The notes under the pieces: model-generated
What the model was told of the DNA's origin: nothing
Database searches by the model: none
What the model saw: the letters and a program-made list of their open reading frames with translations, nothing else
Source: Aeromonas enteropelogenes
GTDB taxonomy: Bacteria; Pseudomonadota; Gammaproteobacteria; Enterobacterales; Aeromonadaceae
DNA length: 58,104 bases
NCBI RefSeq assembly: GCF_000819845.1
Contig: NZ_CDCG01000037.1
Coordinates: forward strand, 181,521-239,624
Reading direction: 5' to 3'
In this document: positions 46,331 to 54,544 of the stretch, one piece after another
Position numbering within the stretch: position 1 is the stretch's first letter
Layout: the number at the start of each line of letters is the position of its first letter
Program-made: the position numbers and the translations under genes

Positions 46331-48094
46331 TCAGTGGTGCTGGCAGAGGCGGTGCAGGGCATCCGCCCCCACCGGCTCCTCGGCAAGCAGCGGCACCACG
46401 GCATAGCGGTTGGCATGCTGCCGCTCGACCGCCTCGACATGGGGCTGCTGGCGCTCGGCCCGCAGTTGCAGCAGCGGCGAGCTGACCGCGGCTTGCTGCA
46501 GACTGTGGTTGATGAGCCAGGCCCAGGGCTCGATGCCGGCACGGCGCAGATCGGCCTGCAGATTGGCCGCCTCCTGCACTGGCGTCGGCTCGGGCAGGGT
46601 GACGATCAGCACCTTGGTCTGCTTGGGGTCCTGCAACTGCATCATGGGGGTGGTAAAGTGCAGCCCCTTGCCCCCCATCTGGCGGGCTATCTCCCTGTGG
46701 TAGGCGCCGGTGGCGTCGAGCAGCAGCAGGGTGTGGCCGGTGGGGGCGGTATCCATCACCACGAAGCGTCTGCCCGCCTCGCGGATAATGCGCGAGAAGG
46801 CCTGAAACACGGCGATTTCCTCGGTACAGGGGGAGCGCAAGTCCTCCTCCAGCAGTGCCCTCCCCTGCTCGTCCAGCGCAGCACCCTTGCTGGCCAGCAC
46901 CTGGGCACGATAACGCTCGGTCTCGACGTGGGGATCGATGCGGCTCACCTCAAGATGGGGAAGTGTGCCAGCCAGCGTCTCGCTCAGGTGCGCGGCGGGA
47001 TCGGAGGTGGTGAGGTGAACCGGCAAGCCGCGGCTTGCCAGCTCCACCGCTACCGCAGCGGCCAGGGTAGTCTTGCCCACCCCGCCCTTGCCCATCAGCA
47101 TGATGAGGCCGTGACCGTCGGCGGCCAGCTCATCCACCAGGGTACCGAGCTCAGGCCGGGTGCCCTGGAGAGGGGATGAAGCAGCAGGGGCCAACTCGCC
47201 AACTACCTGCGGCTGCAGCAGCTGGCGCAGGCTCTCTAGCCCCACCAGATTGGTGGCCAGCAGCGGTACCTGATCCCGGGCGAGCCCCTTTATCCCCTGC
47301 GGCATATCGGCAAGCGCCTGCTGTTCGCGCTGCCAGAGAGCCTGCGCCAGCCCGTCACCAACAATGGCCGACTCCGGAAAGAGGCCATTGATCACCAGCT
47401 GCTGGTTTGCCAGACCGATGGCCGCCAGCTCCTCATGGGTGCGGGATACTTCCCGTAAGGTCGAACCCTGGGCCCGCGCCACCAGTACCAGCCGGGTTTG
47501 CGTACTGTCACAGAGCGCGGCGACGGCCTCAGCATACTGGCTGCGCTGCTTCTCCAGTCCCGCCAACGGGCCCAGGCAGGAGGCATCCCCCTTGCCCTGC
47601 TCCAGAAATTCGCTCCAGGCCCCCGGCAGTTGCAACAGGCGGATGGTATGGCCGGTGGGGGCGGTGTCGAAGAGGATGTGGTCATACTCCGAGCGCAACG
47701 CCTGGTCGGTGAGCAGGGCAGTGAATTCGTCAAAGGCGGCGATCTCTGTGGTACAGGCGCCGGAGAGCTGCTCCTCTATGCTGCGCACCACGCGCTCGGG
47801 CAACTTGCCGCGCACCGGGCCGACGATCCGCTCCCGATAGGCTTTGGCCGCAGCGGGGGGATCTATCTCCAGCGCCGACAAACCGGGCACAGCGGCGATG
47901 GCGGTAATGCGATTGCCGATGTCGGTGGCAAACACCTGCCCCACGTTGGAGGCGGGATCCGTGCTCACCAGCAGCACCCGCTTGCCGGCATCGCACAGGG
48001 CTACTGCGCTGGCGCAGGCCAGCGAGGTCTTGCCCACCCCGCCCTTACCGGTGAAAAAGAGAAACGGCGGCGGACTGCTTAGAAACTGGTACAT
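46331..48094 (-). CDS. arsA: Arsenite-stimulated pump ATPase
   Basis: Cytosolic ATPase with two homologous halves, which energises arsenite efflux. The P-loops are FTGKGGVGKT (residues ~14-23) and LMGKGGVGKT (Lys341). Both halves have the DTAPTGHT signature. Three cysteines correspond to the metalloid site of plasmid R773 ArsA: in SGACTTEIAAF, DASCLGPLAG and SPCTEEIAVF. The 587-residue length fits (R773: 583). The ATG at 48094 has AGGAGAG upstream. Confidence 0.96.
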   Translation of the reverse strand: MYQFLSSPPPFLFFTGKGGVGKTSLACASAVALCDAGKRVLLVSTDPASNVGQVFATDIGNRITAIAAVPGLSALEIDPPAAAKAYRERIVGPVRGKLPERVVRSIEEQLSGACTTEIAAFDEFTALLTDQALRSEYDHILFDTAPTGHTIRLLQLPGAWSEFLEQGKGDASCLGPLAGLEKQRSQYAEAVAALCDSTQTRLVLVARAQGSTLREVSRTHEELAAIGLANQQLVINGLFPESAIVGDGLAQALWQREQQALADMPQGIKGLARDQVPLLATNLVGLESLRQLLQPQVVGELAPAASSPLQGTRPELGTLVDELAADGHGLIMLMGKGGVGKTTLAAAVAVELASRGLPVHLTTSDPAAHLSETLAGTLPHLEVSRIDPHVETERYRAQVLASKGAALDEQGRALLEEDLRSPCTEEIAVFQAFSRIIREAGRRFVVMDTAPTGHTLLLLDATGAYHREIARQMGGKGLHFTTPMMQLQDPKQTKVLIVTLPEPTPVQEAANLQADLRRAGIEPWAWLINHSLQQAAVSSPLLQLRAERQQPHVEAVERQHANRYAVVPLLAEEPVGADALHRLCQHH

Positions 48095-48140
48095 AGACTC
48101 TCCTGTCGGCTCAAGGGCATGGTTCCGGCACTCTCTGTGT

Positions 48141-48509
48141 TTAGCAGCAACCGCTGCCAGGACGGCAGCCACCTTTCACTATGCCCTTGATGGTGGCCTG
48201 CGGCGCGGGCAGCCCGGCATAGCGGGCCAGCTCGCTGCGGCTCGGATAACGGCCGGTCAGTACCACCTGACCATCCACCAGCACCAGCGGCAACCCTTCC
48301 TCACCGGCGTGGGTCAGGAAGGCGCAGACCGCCGGGGTCTCGGCGAACTGCATCGGCTGTTGGGCCAGATTGAAACGCTCGATGGCAACGCCCTGCTCCC
48401 TGGCCCAGGCCAGATCGGCGGCAAAGGTAACCAAGGCCTGATCGACCTCGGTGCCACAGACACCGCTGGCACAGCAGAAGGCTGGGTCAAAAATCTGGAT
48501 GACTGACAT
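48141..48509 (-). CDS. arsD: Arsenite metallochaperone ArsD
   Basis: Delivers As(III) to ArsA and acts as a weak repressor. All functional cysteines are present: Cys12, Cys13 and Cys18 (FCCASGVCG) and a second pair region at the C-terminus (GGCRPGSGCC). The 122-residue length is typical. AAGGAG precedes the ATG, which lies four bases after arsR. Confidence 0.95.
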   Translation of the reverse strand: MSVIQIFDPAFCCASGVCGTEVDQALVTFAADLAWAREQGVAIERFNLAQQPMQFAETPAVCAFLTHAGEEGLPLVLVDGQVVLTGRYPSRSELARYAGLPAPQATIKGIVKGGCRPGSGCC

Positions 48510-48513
48510 GGCA

Positions 48514-48882
48514 TTACTCCTTGTTGCAGCAAGGCTGCGCGGGCAAAACATGGGGGGAGCAAGTGGACTCGGCGCGCATCACGCCGCACGCCTCCGGGTG
48601 GCCGGCGCAGCACTCCTCGGTGAGATAGCCGATAAGATCCAGCATCAGGGGAATATTGGCGCGGTAGCGCAGAAAACGCCCCTCCTGCTCCACCGACAAG
48701 AGGCCGGCATTGAGCATCGCCTTGAGATGAAACGACAAGGTGTTGGGGGCGATGTCGAGCTCGCTGGCCAGTTCTCCGGCCACCTTTCCCTCCAGCCCGG
48801 CCTTGACCAGCAGGCGCCACACATCGAGCCGGATGCCGGATGCGAGCGATTCGAATACCTTGGTGGCCACTTCTCTGTTCAT
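48514..48882 (-). CDS. arsR: ArsR/SmtB-family arsenic-responsive repressor
   Basis: Winged-helix repressor of the ars operon, 122 residues. The recognition helix region is LASELDIAPNTLSFHLKAML; the classical ELCVCDL metal box of R773 ArsR is absent (here GELASELDI). Instead the C-terminus is cysteine-rich: Cys91, Cys92 and Cys99 in EECCAGHPEACG, then four more cysteines. This resembles the C-terminal site of Acidithiobacillus ferrooxidans ArsR, so sensing evolved differently from the R773 type. An inverted repeat lies just upstream. Confidence 0.93.
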   Translation of the reverse strand: MNREVATKVFESLASGIRLDVWRLLVKAGLEGKVAGELASELDIAPNTLSFHLKAMLNAGLLSVEQEGRFLRYRANIPLMLDLIGYLTEECCAGHPEACGVMRAESTCSPHVLPAQPCCNKE

Positions 48883-48904
48883 CTTGAACCCTCGGCTGCA
48901 ATCT

Positions 48905-48936
48905 TCATTTCAACTATACAAGAATTATTGAAATGA
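48905..48936. promoter_or_regulatory. Probable ArsR operator
   Basis: TCATTTCAA (48905-48913) and TTGAAATGA (48928-48936) are perfect nine-base inverted arms separated by 14 AT-rich bases, 23 bp upstream of the arsR ATG. Position and symmetry fit an autoregulatory dimer site. Confidence 0.75.
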
Positions 48937-49018
48937 TCAATTTGCCGACACAACCAAACAAGACTCTCATCGCGGAAACAAAGCGGCCCAGTTGCGACGA
49001 GATATGCCAGAAACAGCA

Positions 49019-49042
49019 ACGCCCTCCAAAAGGAGGGCGTTG
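49019..49042 (-). terminator. Hairpin after the HslJ-like gene
   Basis: AACGCCCTCC and GGAGGGCGTT pair around AAAA. The following minus-strand sequence (GTTGCTGT) is only modestly T-rich, so it is a weak terminator by appearance. Confidence 0.6.
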
Positions 49043-49065
49043 CCACGGCCGAAAAACCGGCGTCG

Positions 49066-49461
49066 TTACTTGGCCGGCACGGCGTTGAAGGTTAGCAGCT
49101 CCGCCTTGTTGGCATCGCTCAGGGTAAGCTGGTTGCCATTGATGGTGTAGCTGGCAACCTTCTCCAGAGTCTGCAGGTACTCCATCTCCTTGCCCATCTG
49201 ATCCCCGATGCACATCATGCGGGTAGCCCCCATGGGGCCCAGCGCCAGAACACCGTCACCCTGCTTGGTGATGGCGCCAAAAAAGCGGTTGCAGGCGCCC
49301 TTGCCCGCCACCTTGCCGTCTGCAACATGCAAAGTGAAGGTATCGCCGGTTGCACCTTGCAACTGCCAATCGGATGCCTGCAGTTGAGCCATGTTGGAAC
49401 CCGTTGCCACGGCGCAGCCTCCCAGGGCCAGAGCGGCCAGTAATATCAGCTTCTTGCTCAT
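49066..49461 (-). CDS. META/HslJ-domain lipoprotein
   Basis: A 131-residue lipoprotein; the lipobox LALGGC places the lipidated cysteine at residue 16. The META/HslJ domain follows, with WQLQGATGDTFTLHVADGK, GKGACNRFFGAI and MGATRMMCI. In E. coli the HslJ relative is a heat-inducible outer-membrane lipoprotein linked to novobiocin resistance. AGAGGTG lies before the ATG. It is convergent with nothing and divergent from the next gene. Confidence 0.82.
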   Translation of the reverse strand: MSKKLILLAALALGGCAVATGSNMAQLQASDWQLQGATGDTFTLHVADGKVAGKGACNRFFGAITKQGDGVLALGPMGATRMMCIGDQMGKEMEYLQTLEKVASYTINGNQLTLSDANKAELLTFNAVPAK

Positions 49462-49619
49462 GAATTCACCTCTTAATGATTAGAACCATCAATTCGACCG
49501 CCTGTTTACCACGGTATGGGACTCAGGCCAACGAAATTTATTGTGATCCGAGTCCCCTTTACTAACAGCTGGCATGTGCCATGCTTGGATCCAGTTCCGG
49601 ACCCATGGAGGGGAAACGA

Positions 49620-50099
49620 ATGGTCAGATCGCTCATCATCACGCTGCTTGCATCCTGCGCCAGCATGGCCGTTCAGGCCGCCGACTGGGATCTCTTCAAG
49701 CAGGAGTCGGATCCCGCGCTTTACATGAAGAGCTACTCCGGGGTGCTGCTCAATCAGCAGGCTCATCACAGCGACAGTTTTGATCTCTGGCTGGTCAACA
49801 GCGGCTATCAGTACCCGGTGATGGACGATATGACAGTTTTCATGGAGGCAGGCCCGGCGGTGGCGGATCAGAACCGCCAATCCGGCTTCAACATGAGCTC
49901 GGGGGTGCGCTACCAGCTCTCCCCCTCCATCCATATTGGCAGCCAGATCACCCACTTGGCACTCGACCAAGAGAGCACCCTGCTGGAACTCAACTCCAGC
50001 CTGCTGCTGACCCCCAGACTCTCCCTCACCGCCAACTATGGCATTGGCGCCTTTACAGCCGAGCAGGCACTTACTTTGGGAGTCGGCTTTACCTTCTGA
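49620..50099 (+). CDS. Small outer-membrane beta-barrel-like protein
   Basis: A 159-residue protein with a signal peptide (MVRSLIITLLASCASMAVQA) and alternating hydrophobic strands ending in TLGVGFTF, the terminal-phenylalanine signature for outer-membrane assembly. Family not recognised. GGAGGGG is an excellent ribosome site before the ATG at 49620; extension to 49581 lacks a signal peptide at its start. It is convergent with the rraA-like gene three bases away, with no terminator between. Confidence 0.68.
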   Translation: MVRSLIITLLASCASMAVQAADWDLFKQESDPALYMKSYSGVLLNQQAHHSDSFDLWLVNSGYQYPVMDDMTVFMEAGPAVADQNRQSGFNMSSGVRYQLSPSIHIGSQITHLALDQESTLLELNSSLLLTPRLSLTANYGIGAFTAEQALTLGVGFTF

Positions 50100-50102
50100 T
50101 CG

Positions 50103-50582
50103 TCAGAGCAGCGGTGTGGCACTCACTACCACGCCGTTGCGATCCGCGTAGACATAATCCCCTTCGTGAATGGTCACTCCGGCAAAACTGACCACGGCGC
50201 CGAGTTCTCCCAGTCCCCGCTTCTCGGTCTTGACCGGACAGGCCGCCAGCGCCTTGACTCCGAGCGCCAGGGTAGCCAGAGTCCCCACATCCCGCGCGGC
50301 ACCGTGGATCAAAATGCCTTCCCACCCCTGCTCCACCGCCTTGATGGCCAGCTGATCCCCAAGCAGGGCGCGGCGCAAGGAGCCGCCACCGTCGATCACC
50401 ATCACCTGCCCCTGGCCAGGGCGCGTCACCAGCTCCCGCACCAAGCTGTTGTCTTCGTAACAGGAGAGGGTAACGGCGCGGCCGTAAAAAATATCCTTGC
50501 CGCCAAAATCCTGAAACACGGGGTCGGCCACTTGCAGCACATCACCGTGCTGATCGCAGAGGTCGGGCAGTAAATCCAGCAT
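50103..50582 (-). CDS. RraA-like protein (regulator of ribonuclease E activity A family)
   Basis: A 159-residue member of the RraA fold. VLQVADPVFQDFGGKDIFYG and VMVIDGGGSLRRALLGDQLA, and WEGILIHGAARDVGTLATL, match E. coli RraA (161 aa). RraA binds RNase E and inhibits mRNA decay in E. coli; other family members are aldolases, and the GAARDV motif is shared by both. The AAGGA site precedes the ATG. Confidence 0.86.
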   Translation of the reverse strand: MLDLLPDLCDQHGDVLQVADPVFQDFGGKDIFYGRAVTLSCYEDNSLVRELVTRPGQGQVMVIDGGGSLRRALLGDQLAIKAVEQGWEGILIHGAARDVGTLATLALGVKALAACPVKTEKRGLGELGAVVSFAGVTIHEGDYVYADRNGVVVSATPLL

Positions 50583-50621
50583 GATTTGATTCCTTTCAGA
50601 TGCATGAAGGTGTTCATTCTT

Positions 50622-51023
50622 TCATCGGATTGGCATTCTGGCAATCCAGTAGGATTCAATATTGCCCAAACAAACTGCTGTGTTTTCAATCAATACTGGT
50701 ACCAGCCAAAGCAGCCCTTCCTCTACCCAGTAGAGGGCATTCTGGCCGAAACGGATCGCCAGCTCGCAGGCCCGCGCCAGCGGCAACGCTACCGCCAACG
50801 ATGACTCGCGCCACTGCTCATCAGGAGAAGATCCCCACAAGGGGCCGGCGATGCTCTCCCCTTTCAGTTGTCGCCACAAGGCTCTTTCACGGCGCAGGTT
50901 GCGTCGTTCACTCACCGGCTGACTGGCCGGATTCCAGGCGGTGATGATGGCATAAGCAGGCCAGGGAGGCGGCTCAAATGGCGCAATAAAGCGGATTTTC
51001 TTGTAGTTTTCCCACAAAATCAT
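50622..51023 (-). CDS. DUF3293 protein
   Basis: A 133-residue protein matching the DUF3293 family: WPAYAIITAWNPASQPVSERRN near the start and LACELAIRFGQNALYWVEE-like sequence near the end. ATG at 51023 is preferred over GTG at 51032, though neither has a clear ribosome site. Function unknown. It is divergent from arcA; the ~400 bp between hold the arcA control region. Confidence 0.75.
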   Translation of the reverse strand: MILWENYKKIRFIAPFEPPPWPAYAIITAWNPASQPVSERRNLRRERALWRQLKGESIAGPLWGSSPDEQWRESSLAVALPLARACELAIRFGQNALYWVEEGLLWLVPVLIENTAVCLGNIESYWIARMPIR

Positions 51024-51105
51024 GTCAATCACATGTTACATTCCATTACATTTAATAGGGGTAAAAATCGTCATCAGGCCAAGTATCATGCTGTGAACTT
51101 GGGGT

Positions 51106-51119
51106 TTGACCTATATCAA
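51106..51119. promoter_or_regulatory. Probable FNR box upstream of arcA
   Basis: TTGACCTATATCAA differs by one base from the FNR consensus TTGAT-N4-ATCAA. It is about 300 bp before arcA. In E. coli arcA expression is raised by FNR under anaerobiosis, so this site is plausible for anaerobic activation here. Confidence 0.6.
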
Positions 51120-51377
51120 AACAGAGTTAAAAAGTTGCTATCTGACAGCAAAGAGTGTTGTTATGCTCCTGTTAACTGATAAAATACCGCAACTTTCCGT
51201 CATGGATGACCTTTCCAGGCTTCTCTTTATCAGATTTGTTGGGAGCCAAAATGTGGCACAGGGATGTTTGCCAATGCTGATGCCAAATTCGCGATATTCC
51301 GACCTGACTCTCATACCCAGGATGACGTAATTAATTTTCAGGATCAGTCAGGAATTCGGCTTGATACGCCAAAGAGT

Positions 51378-51398
51378 GTTAAATTTAAGATAATTAAC
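51378..51398. promoter_or_regulatory. ArcA-box-like AT-rich repeats before arcA
   Basis: GTTAAATTTA (51378-51387) and, inverted, GTTAATTAT (51390-51398 on the minus strand) resemble the ArcA repeat GTTAATTA[AT]. They lie 22-43 bp before the arcA ATG and could permit autoregulation. AT-rich leaders give such matches by chance. Confidence 0.35.
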
Positions 51399-51420
51399 TG
51401 ATAAGAATCTGGGAATTTTC

Positions 51421-52140
51421 ATGCAAACACCACACATTCTGATCGTCGAAGACGAACTGGTCACTCGTAACACCCTGAAAAGCATCTTTGAGGCTGAAGG
51501 TTATGTCGTGCTCGAGGCCAACAATGGCGACGAGATGCACCAGGCCCTCACTTCCCACACCATCAATCTGGTGATCATGGACATCAACCTGCCGGGCAAG
51601 AATGGCCTGTTGCTGGCCCGTGAACTGCGTGAAAACGACAACATCGCCCTGATGTTCCTGACTGGCCGCGACAACGAAGTGGACAAGATCCTGGGTCTGG
51701 AGACCGGTGCCGACGACTATATCACCAAGCCGTTCAACCCGCGCGAACTGACCATCCGTGCCCGCAACCTGCTGAGCCGCACCATGAATGTGGCCGCTGG
51801 CGGCGAAGAGAAAAAGCTGGTCGAGCGTTACCTGTTCAACGGCTGGGCGCTGGACATCAACAGCCGTGCCCTGGTCAGCCCCACCGGCGACATGTTCAAG
51901 CTGCCGCGCTCCGAGTTCCGCGCCATGCTGCACTTCTGCGAAAACCCGGGCCAGATCCAGACCCGTGCCGAGCTGCTCAAGAAGATGACCGGCCGCGAGC
52001 TCAAGCCCCACGACCGTACCGTGGACGTGACCATCCGCCGCATTCGCAAGCACTTCGAGAGCGTGGGCGACACCCCGGAGATCATCGCCACCATCCATGG
52101 CGAAGGCTACCGCTTCTGTGGCGAGCTGGAGCAGGAATAA
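51421..52140 (+). CDS. arcA: Two-component response regulator ArcA
   Basis: OmpR-family regulator of aerobic/anaerobic metabolism, phosphorylated by ArcB. The receiver domain (residues 1-120) has the phosphoacceptor Asp54 in [12 protein letters not shown] and Lys103 in YITKPFNP; the winged-helix output ends with [20 protein letters not shown]. The 239-residue length and sequence match E. coli ArcA (238). A terminator follows. Confidence 0.98.
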   Translation: MQTPHILIVEDELVTRNTLKSIFEAEGYVVLEANNGDEMHQALTSHTINLVIMDINLPGKNGLLLARELRENDNIALMFLTGRDNEVDKILGLETGADDYITKPFNPRELTIRARNLLSRTMNVAAGGEEKKLVERYLFNGWALDINSRALVSPTGDMFKLPRSEFRAMLHFCENPGQIQTRAELLKKMTGRELKPHDRTVDVTIRRIRKHFESVGDTPEIIATIHGEGYRFCGELEQE

Positions 52141-52162
52141 GGCTCTTTGCAACGCATTCGGA

Positions 52163-52185
52163 AAAGGCGCCCTCGGCGCCTTTTT
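52163..52185 (+). terminator. Terminator after arcA
   Basis: AAAGGCGCC and GGCGCCTTT with a three-base loop, then TT; the stem-plus-T tract lies 23 bp after the stop codon. Confidence 0.9.
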
Positions 52186-52294
52186 CATTTCTTCGCTACG
52201 GATTTCATCCCTTCGCCACCTAGCAATCAGTGGAAATAGTTCACCCTGACCAAAAGGCAGGCAGTGAAGTCTGGAAGCAATGGAAGAGAAAGCA

Positions 52295-52322
52295 AAAAGC
52301 CCACTCGCAGGAGTGGGCTTTT
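52295..52322 (-). terminator. Terminator after the tRNA-Gly genes
   Basis: AAAAGCCCACTC (52295-52306) and GAGTGGGCTTTT (52311-52322) form a 12-pair stem. On the minus strand the T tract follows, ending the tRNA transcript. Confidence 0.88.
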
Positions 52323-52332
52323 GACTGGAAGC

Positions 52333-52407
<75 letters not shown>

Positions 52408-52499
52408 CTGGCATCAAAACTCGTTCTGGTGTGAGGGAAGACCCACGACAGACAGCCTGTTGGCTGGAGTGACAACCGTCTTGGCTGCCATCTGGAATT

Positions 52500-52573
52500 T
52501 GGAGCGGGTGATGGGAATCGAACCCACGTATGCAGCTTGGGAAGCTACCGTTCTACCATTGAACTACACCCGC
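52500..52573 (-). tRNA. tRNA-Gly (anticodon CCC)
   Basis: The minus strand begins GCGGGTGTAGTTCAATGGTA; the acceptor stem GCGGGTG/CACCCGC is perfect, the T arm contains GGGTTCGATTCCC and CCA is encoded. The anticodon stem GTAGC/GCTGC encloses TTCCCAA, anticodon CCC. It lies upstream of the TCC tRNA in transcription order, 92 bp apart, probably in one transcript. Confidence 0.96.
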
Positions 52574-52585
52574 GTCAGGGCTCCT

Positions 52586-52613
52586 ACTATATGCATTTTG
52601 CCGCCGAGCGCAA
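52586..52613 (-). promoter_or_regulatory. Probable tRNA promoter
   Basis: On the minus strand TTGCGC (forward 52608-52613) and TATAGT (52586-52591) are 16 bases apart, about 12 bp upstream of the first tRNA base. A plausible sigma-70 promoter for the tRNA pair. Confidence 0.5.
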
Positions 52614-52774
52614 TGCTACCTCCGTCAATTTTTTCAATAAATCAATCTGTTCGGACAAGGATTGAACAGGCGGTTGCTTTTTCAGCCAAACATTTAGAAC
52701 ACAGATAATTTACAAGGTTGCCAAGGCCAAACGGCAAGGATAGTCTTGCGCCACTCGACGCGAGGATGGTGGTA

Positions 52775-54544
52775 ATGGATAAAAAAACGCAAAAACGTCT
52801 CTATGGCTGGTTGCGCAAGCAATCGAGTCACGGTCGCCGCTGGATCGGCCTCTCCATCGCATTTGGCCTGGGCCAGGGCGTGCTGATGGTGGCGCAGGCC
52901 TGGCTGCTGGCGACCCTGTTGCATGGCTTCATCATCGAAGGGTCGACTCCGGAGCAATCCATCCCGCTCTTTATTACCCTGCTGCTGGTGACCCTCGGCA
53001 AGGCGGTGCTGGCCTATGGTCGCGAGGTGGCCAGTTTCCAGGCGGGCAGCGCGGTGCGCCAGACCATCCGCGAGCTGGTGCTCACCCGCCTCGGCCGGCT
53101 CGGCCCTGCCTATATCCAGCGCCGCCCGGCCGGCAGCTGGGCCAGCTTGCTGCTGGAACAGATTGAAAATATGCAGGATTTCTTCTCCCGCTATCTGCCG
53201 CAGATGGCTATCGCCGTCTTTATACCTTTAGTGATCCTGGTGGCCGTGTTCCCGGTCAACTGGGCCGCGGGCCTTATTCTGCTGGGTACGGCGCCGCTTA
53301 TTCCGGTCTTCATGATCCTGGTGGGGGTCGGCGCCGCCGATGCCAACCGCCGCAACTTCCAGGCACTGGCCCGTCTTTCCGGCCACTTCCTCGATCGCCT
53401 CAAGGGCTTGCGCACCCTGCAGCTCTTCATGCGCACCCAGGCGGAAGGGGAAGCCATTCGCGATGCCTCGGAAGATTTTCGCGAGCGCACCATGGAGGTG
53501 CTGCGCCTGGCGTTTCTCAGCACCGCCGTGCTGGAGTTCTTTGCCGCCCTCTCGGTGGCTCTGGTGGCCGTCTACTTTGGCTTCTCCTATATCGATCACC
53601 TGAACTTCGGCCACTATGGCAACAAGGTAACCCTCTTTACCGGCCTGTTCGTGCTGTTCCTCGCCCCCGAGTTCTACGCGCCCCTGCGCGAGCTTGGCGC
53701 CCACTATCACGCCAAGGCGCAGGCCATCGGCGCCGCCGAACAGCTGCTGGAATTTCTCGAGGCCGAAGTGAGTGAACCGGCCTCCGGTCACGCGCCCTTC
53801 CATGCTGACAACCCCATCCGGGTAGAGGCGCGCGCCCTCGAGGTGTTGAGCGCCGAGGGCAAGGTGCTGGTCGGCCCCATCGATTTCACCCTGGAAGCGG
53901 GTTCACGCACCGCCCTTATCGGTGTCAGCGGCGCGGGCAAGAGCTCGCTTGTCAACGCCCTGCTCGGCTTTGCCCCCTATCGTGGCGAGCTCAAGGTCAA
54001 CGACCAGGAGCTGGCTACCCTCGACATGAGCCAGTGGCGCCTGCAACTGGGTTGGCTCTCCCAAAACCCCCAGCTGTTCCACGCCTCCTTGCGGGATAAC
54101 CTGTTGCTGGCCAAGCCATCGACCAGCGACGCCGAGCTGGAAGATGCCCTGAAACGGGCCCAGGCGTGGGAATTTGCCATGGAGAAGGGGCTCGACTATC
54201 CGGTGGGGGATCAGGCCGGAGGCCTCTCCGTCGGTCAGGCCCAGCGCCTGGCGCTGGCCCGTACCCTGCTCAAATCCACCCAGCTAATGGTGCTGGATGA
54301 ACCCACCGCCAGCCTGGATCGCCACTCCGAGCGCGCCATCATGACCACGCTGGAGCAGGCCATGGCCGATCAGACCCTGTTGATGATCACCCACCGCCTC
54401 GATCAGCTCACCAAGATGGACAAGATCCTGGTGCTGGAGCGCGGCAAGCTGGTGGAAGAAGGCAGCTTCCAGCAACTCAGTACCGCGCAGGGGCCCTTTG
54501 CCCGCCTGCTGTCCCAACGTAACGAGGGTTCTCTCGATGACTGA
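52775..54544 (+). CDS. cydD: Glutathione/cysteine ABC exporter subunit CydD
   Basis: Half-transporter of 589 residues (E. coli 588) with six membrane helices and an ATP-binding domain. CydDC exports thiols to the periplasm and is needed for cytochrome bd and c assembly. Diagnostic segments are PAGSWASLLLEQIENMQDFF, YLPQMAIAVFIPLVILVAVFP, GAADANRRNFQALARLSGHFLD and the Walker A GVSGAGKSSLVN. The start at 52775 has GAGG nine bases upstream; ATG at 52766 is an alternative. It overlaps cydC by 8 bp. Confidence 0.95.
   Translation: MDKKTQKRLYGWLRKQSSHGRRWIGLSIAFGLGQGVLMVAQAWLLATLLHGFIIEGSTPEQSIPLFITLLLVTLGKAVLAYGREVASFQAGSAVRQTIRELVLTRLGRLGPAYIQRRPAGSWASLLLEQIENMQDFFSRYLPQMAIAVFIPLVILVAVFPVNWAAGLILLGTAPLIPVFMILVGVGAADANRRNFQALARLSGHFLDRLKGLRTLQLFMRTQAEGEAIRDASEDFRERTMEVLRLAFLSTAVLEFFAALSVALVAVYFGFSYIDHLNFGHYGNKVTLFTGLFVLFLAPEFYAPLRELGAHYHAKAQAIGAAEQLLEFLEAEVSEPASGHAPFHADNPIRVEARALEVLSAEGKVLVGPIDFTLEAGSRTALIGVSGAGKSSLVNALLGFAPYRGELKVNDQELATLDMSQWRLQLGWLSQNPQLFHASLRDNLLLAKPSTSDAELEDALKRAQAWEFAMEKGLDYPVGDQAGGLSVGQAQRLALARTLLKSTQLMVLDEPTASLDRHSERAIMTTLEQAMADQTLLMITHRLDQLTKMDKILVLERGKLVEEGSFQQLSTAQGPFARLLSQRNEGSLDD

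Noticed and set aside
52408..52499. A third tRNA between the two tRNA-Gly genes
   Set aside because: No T-arm consensus or acceptor pairing is visible in the 92-bp spacer.
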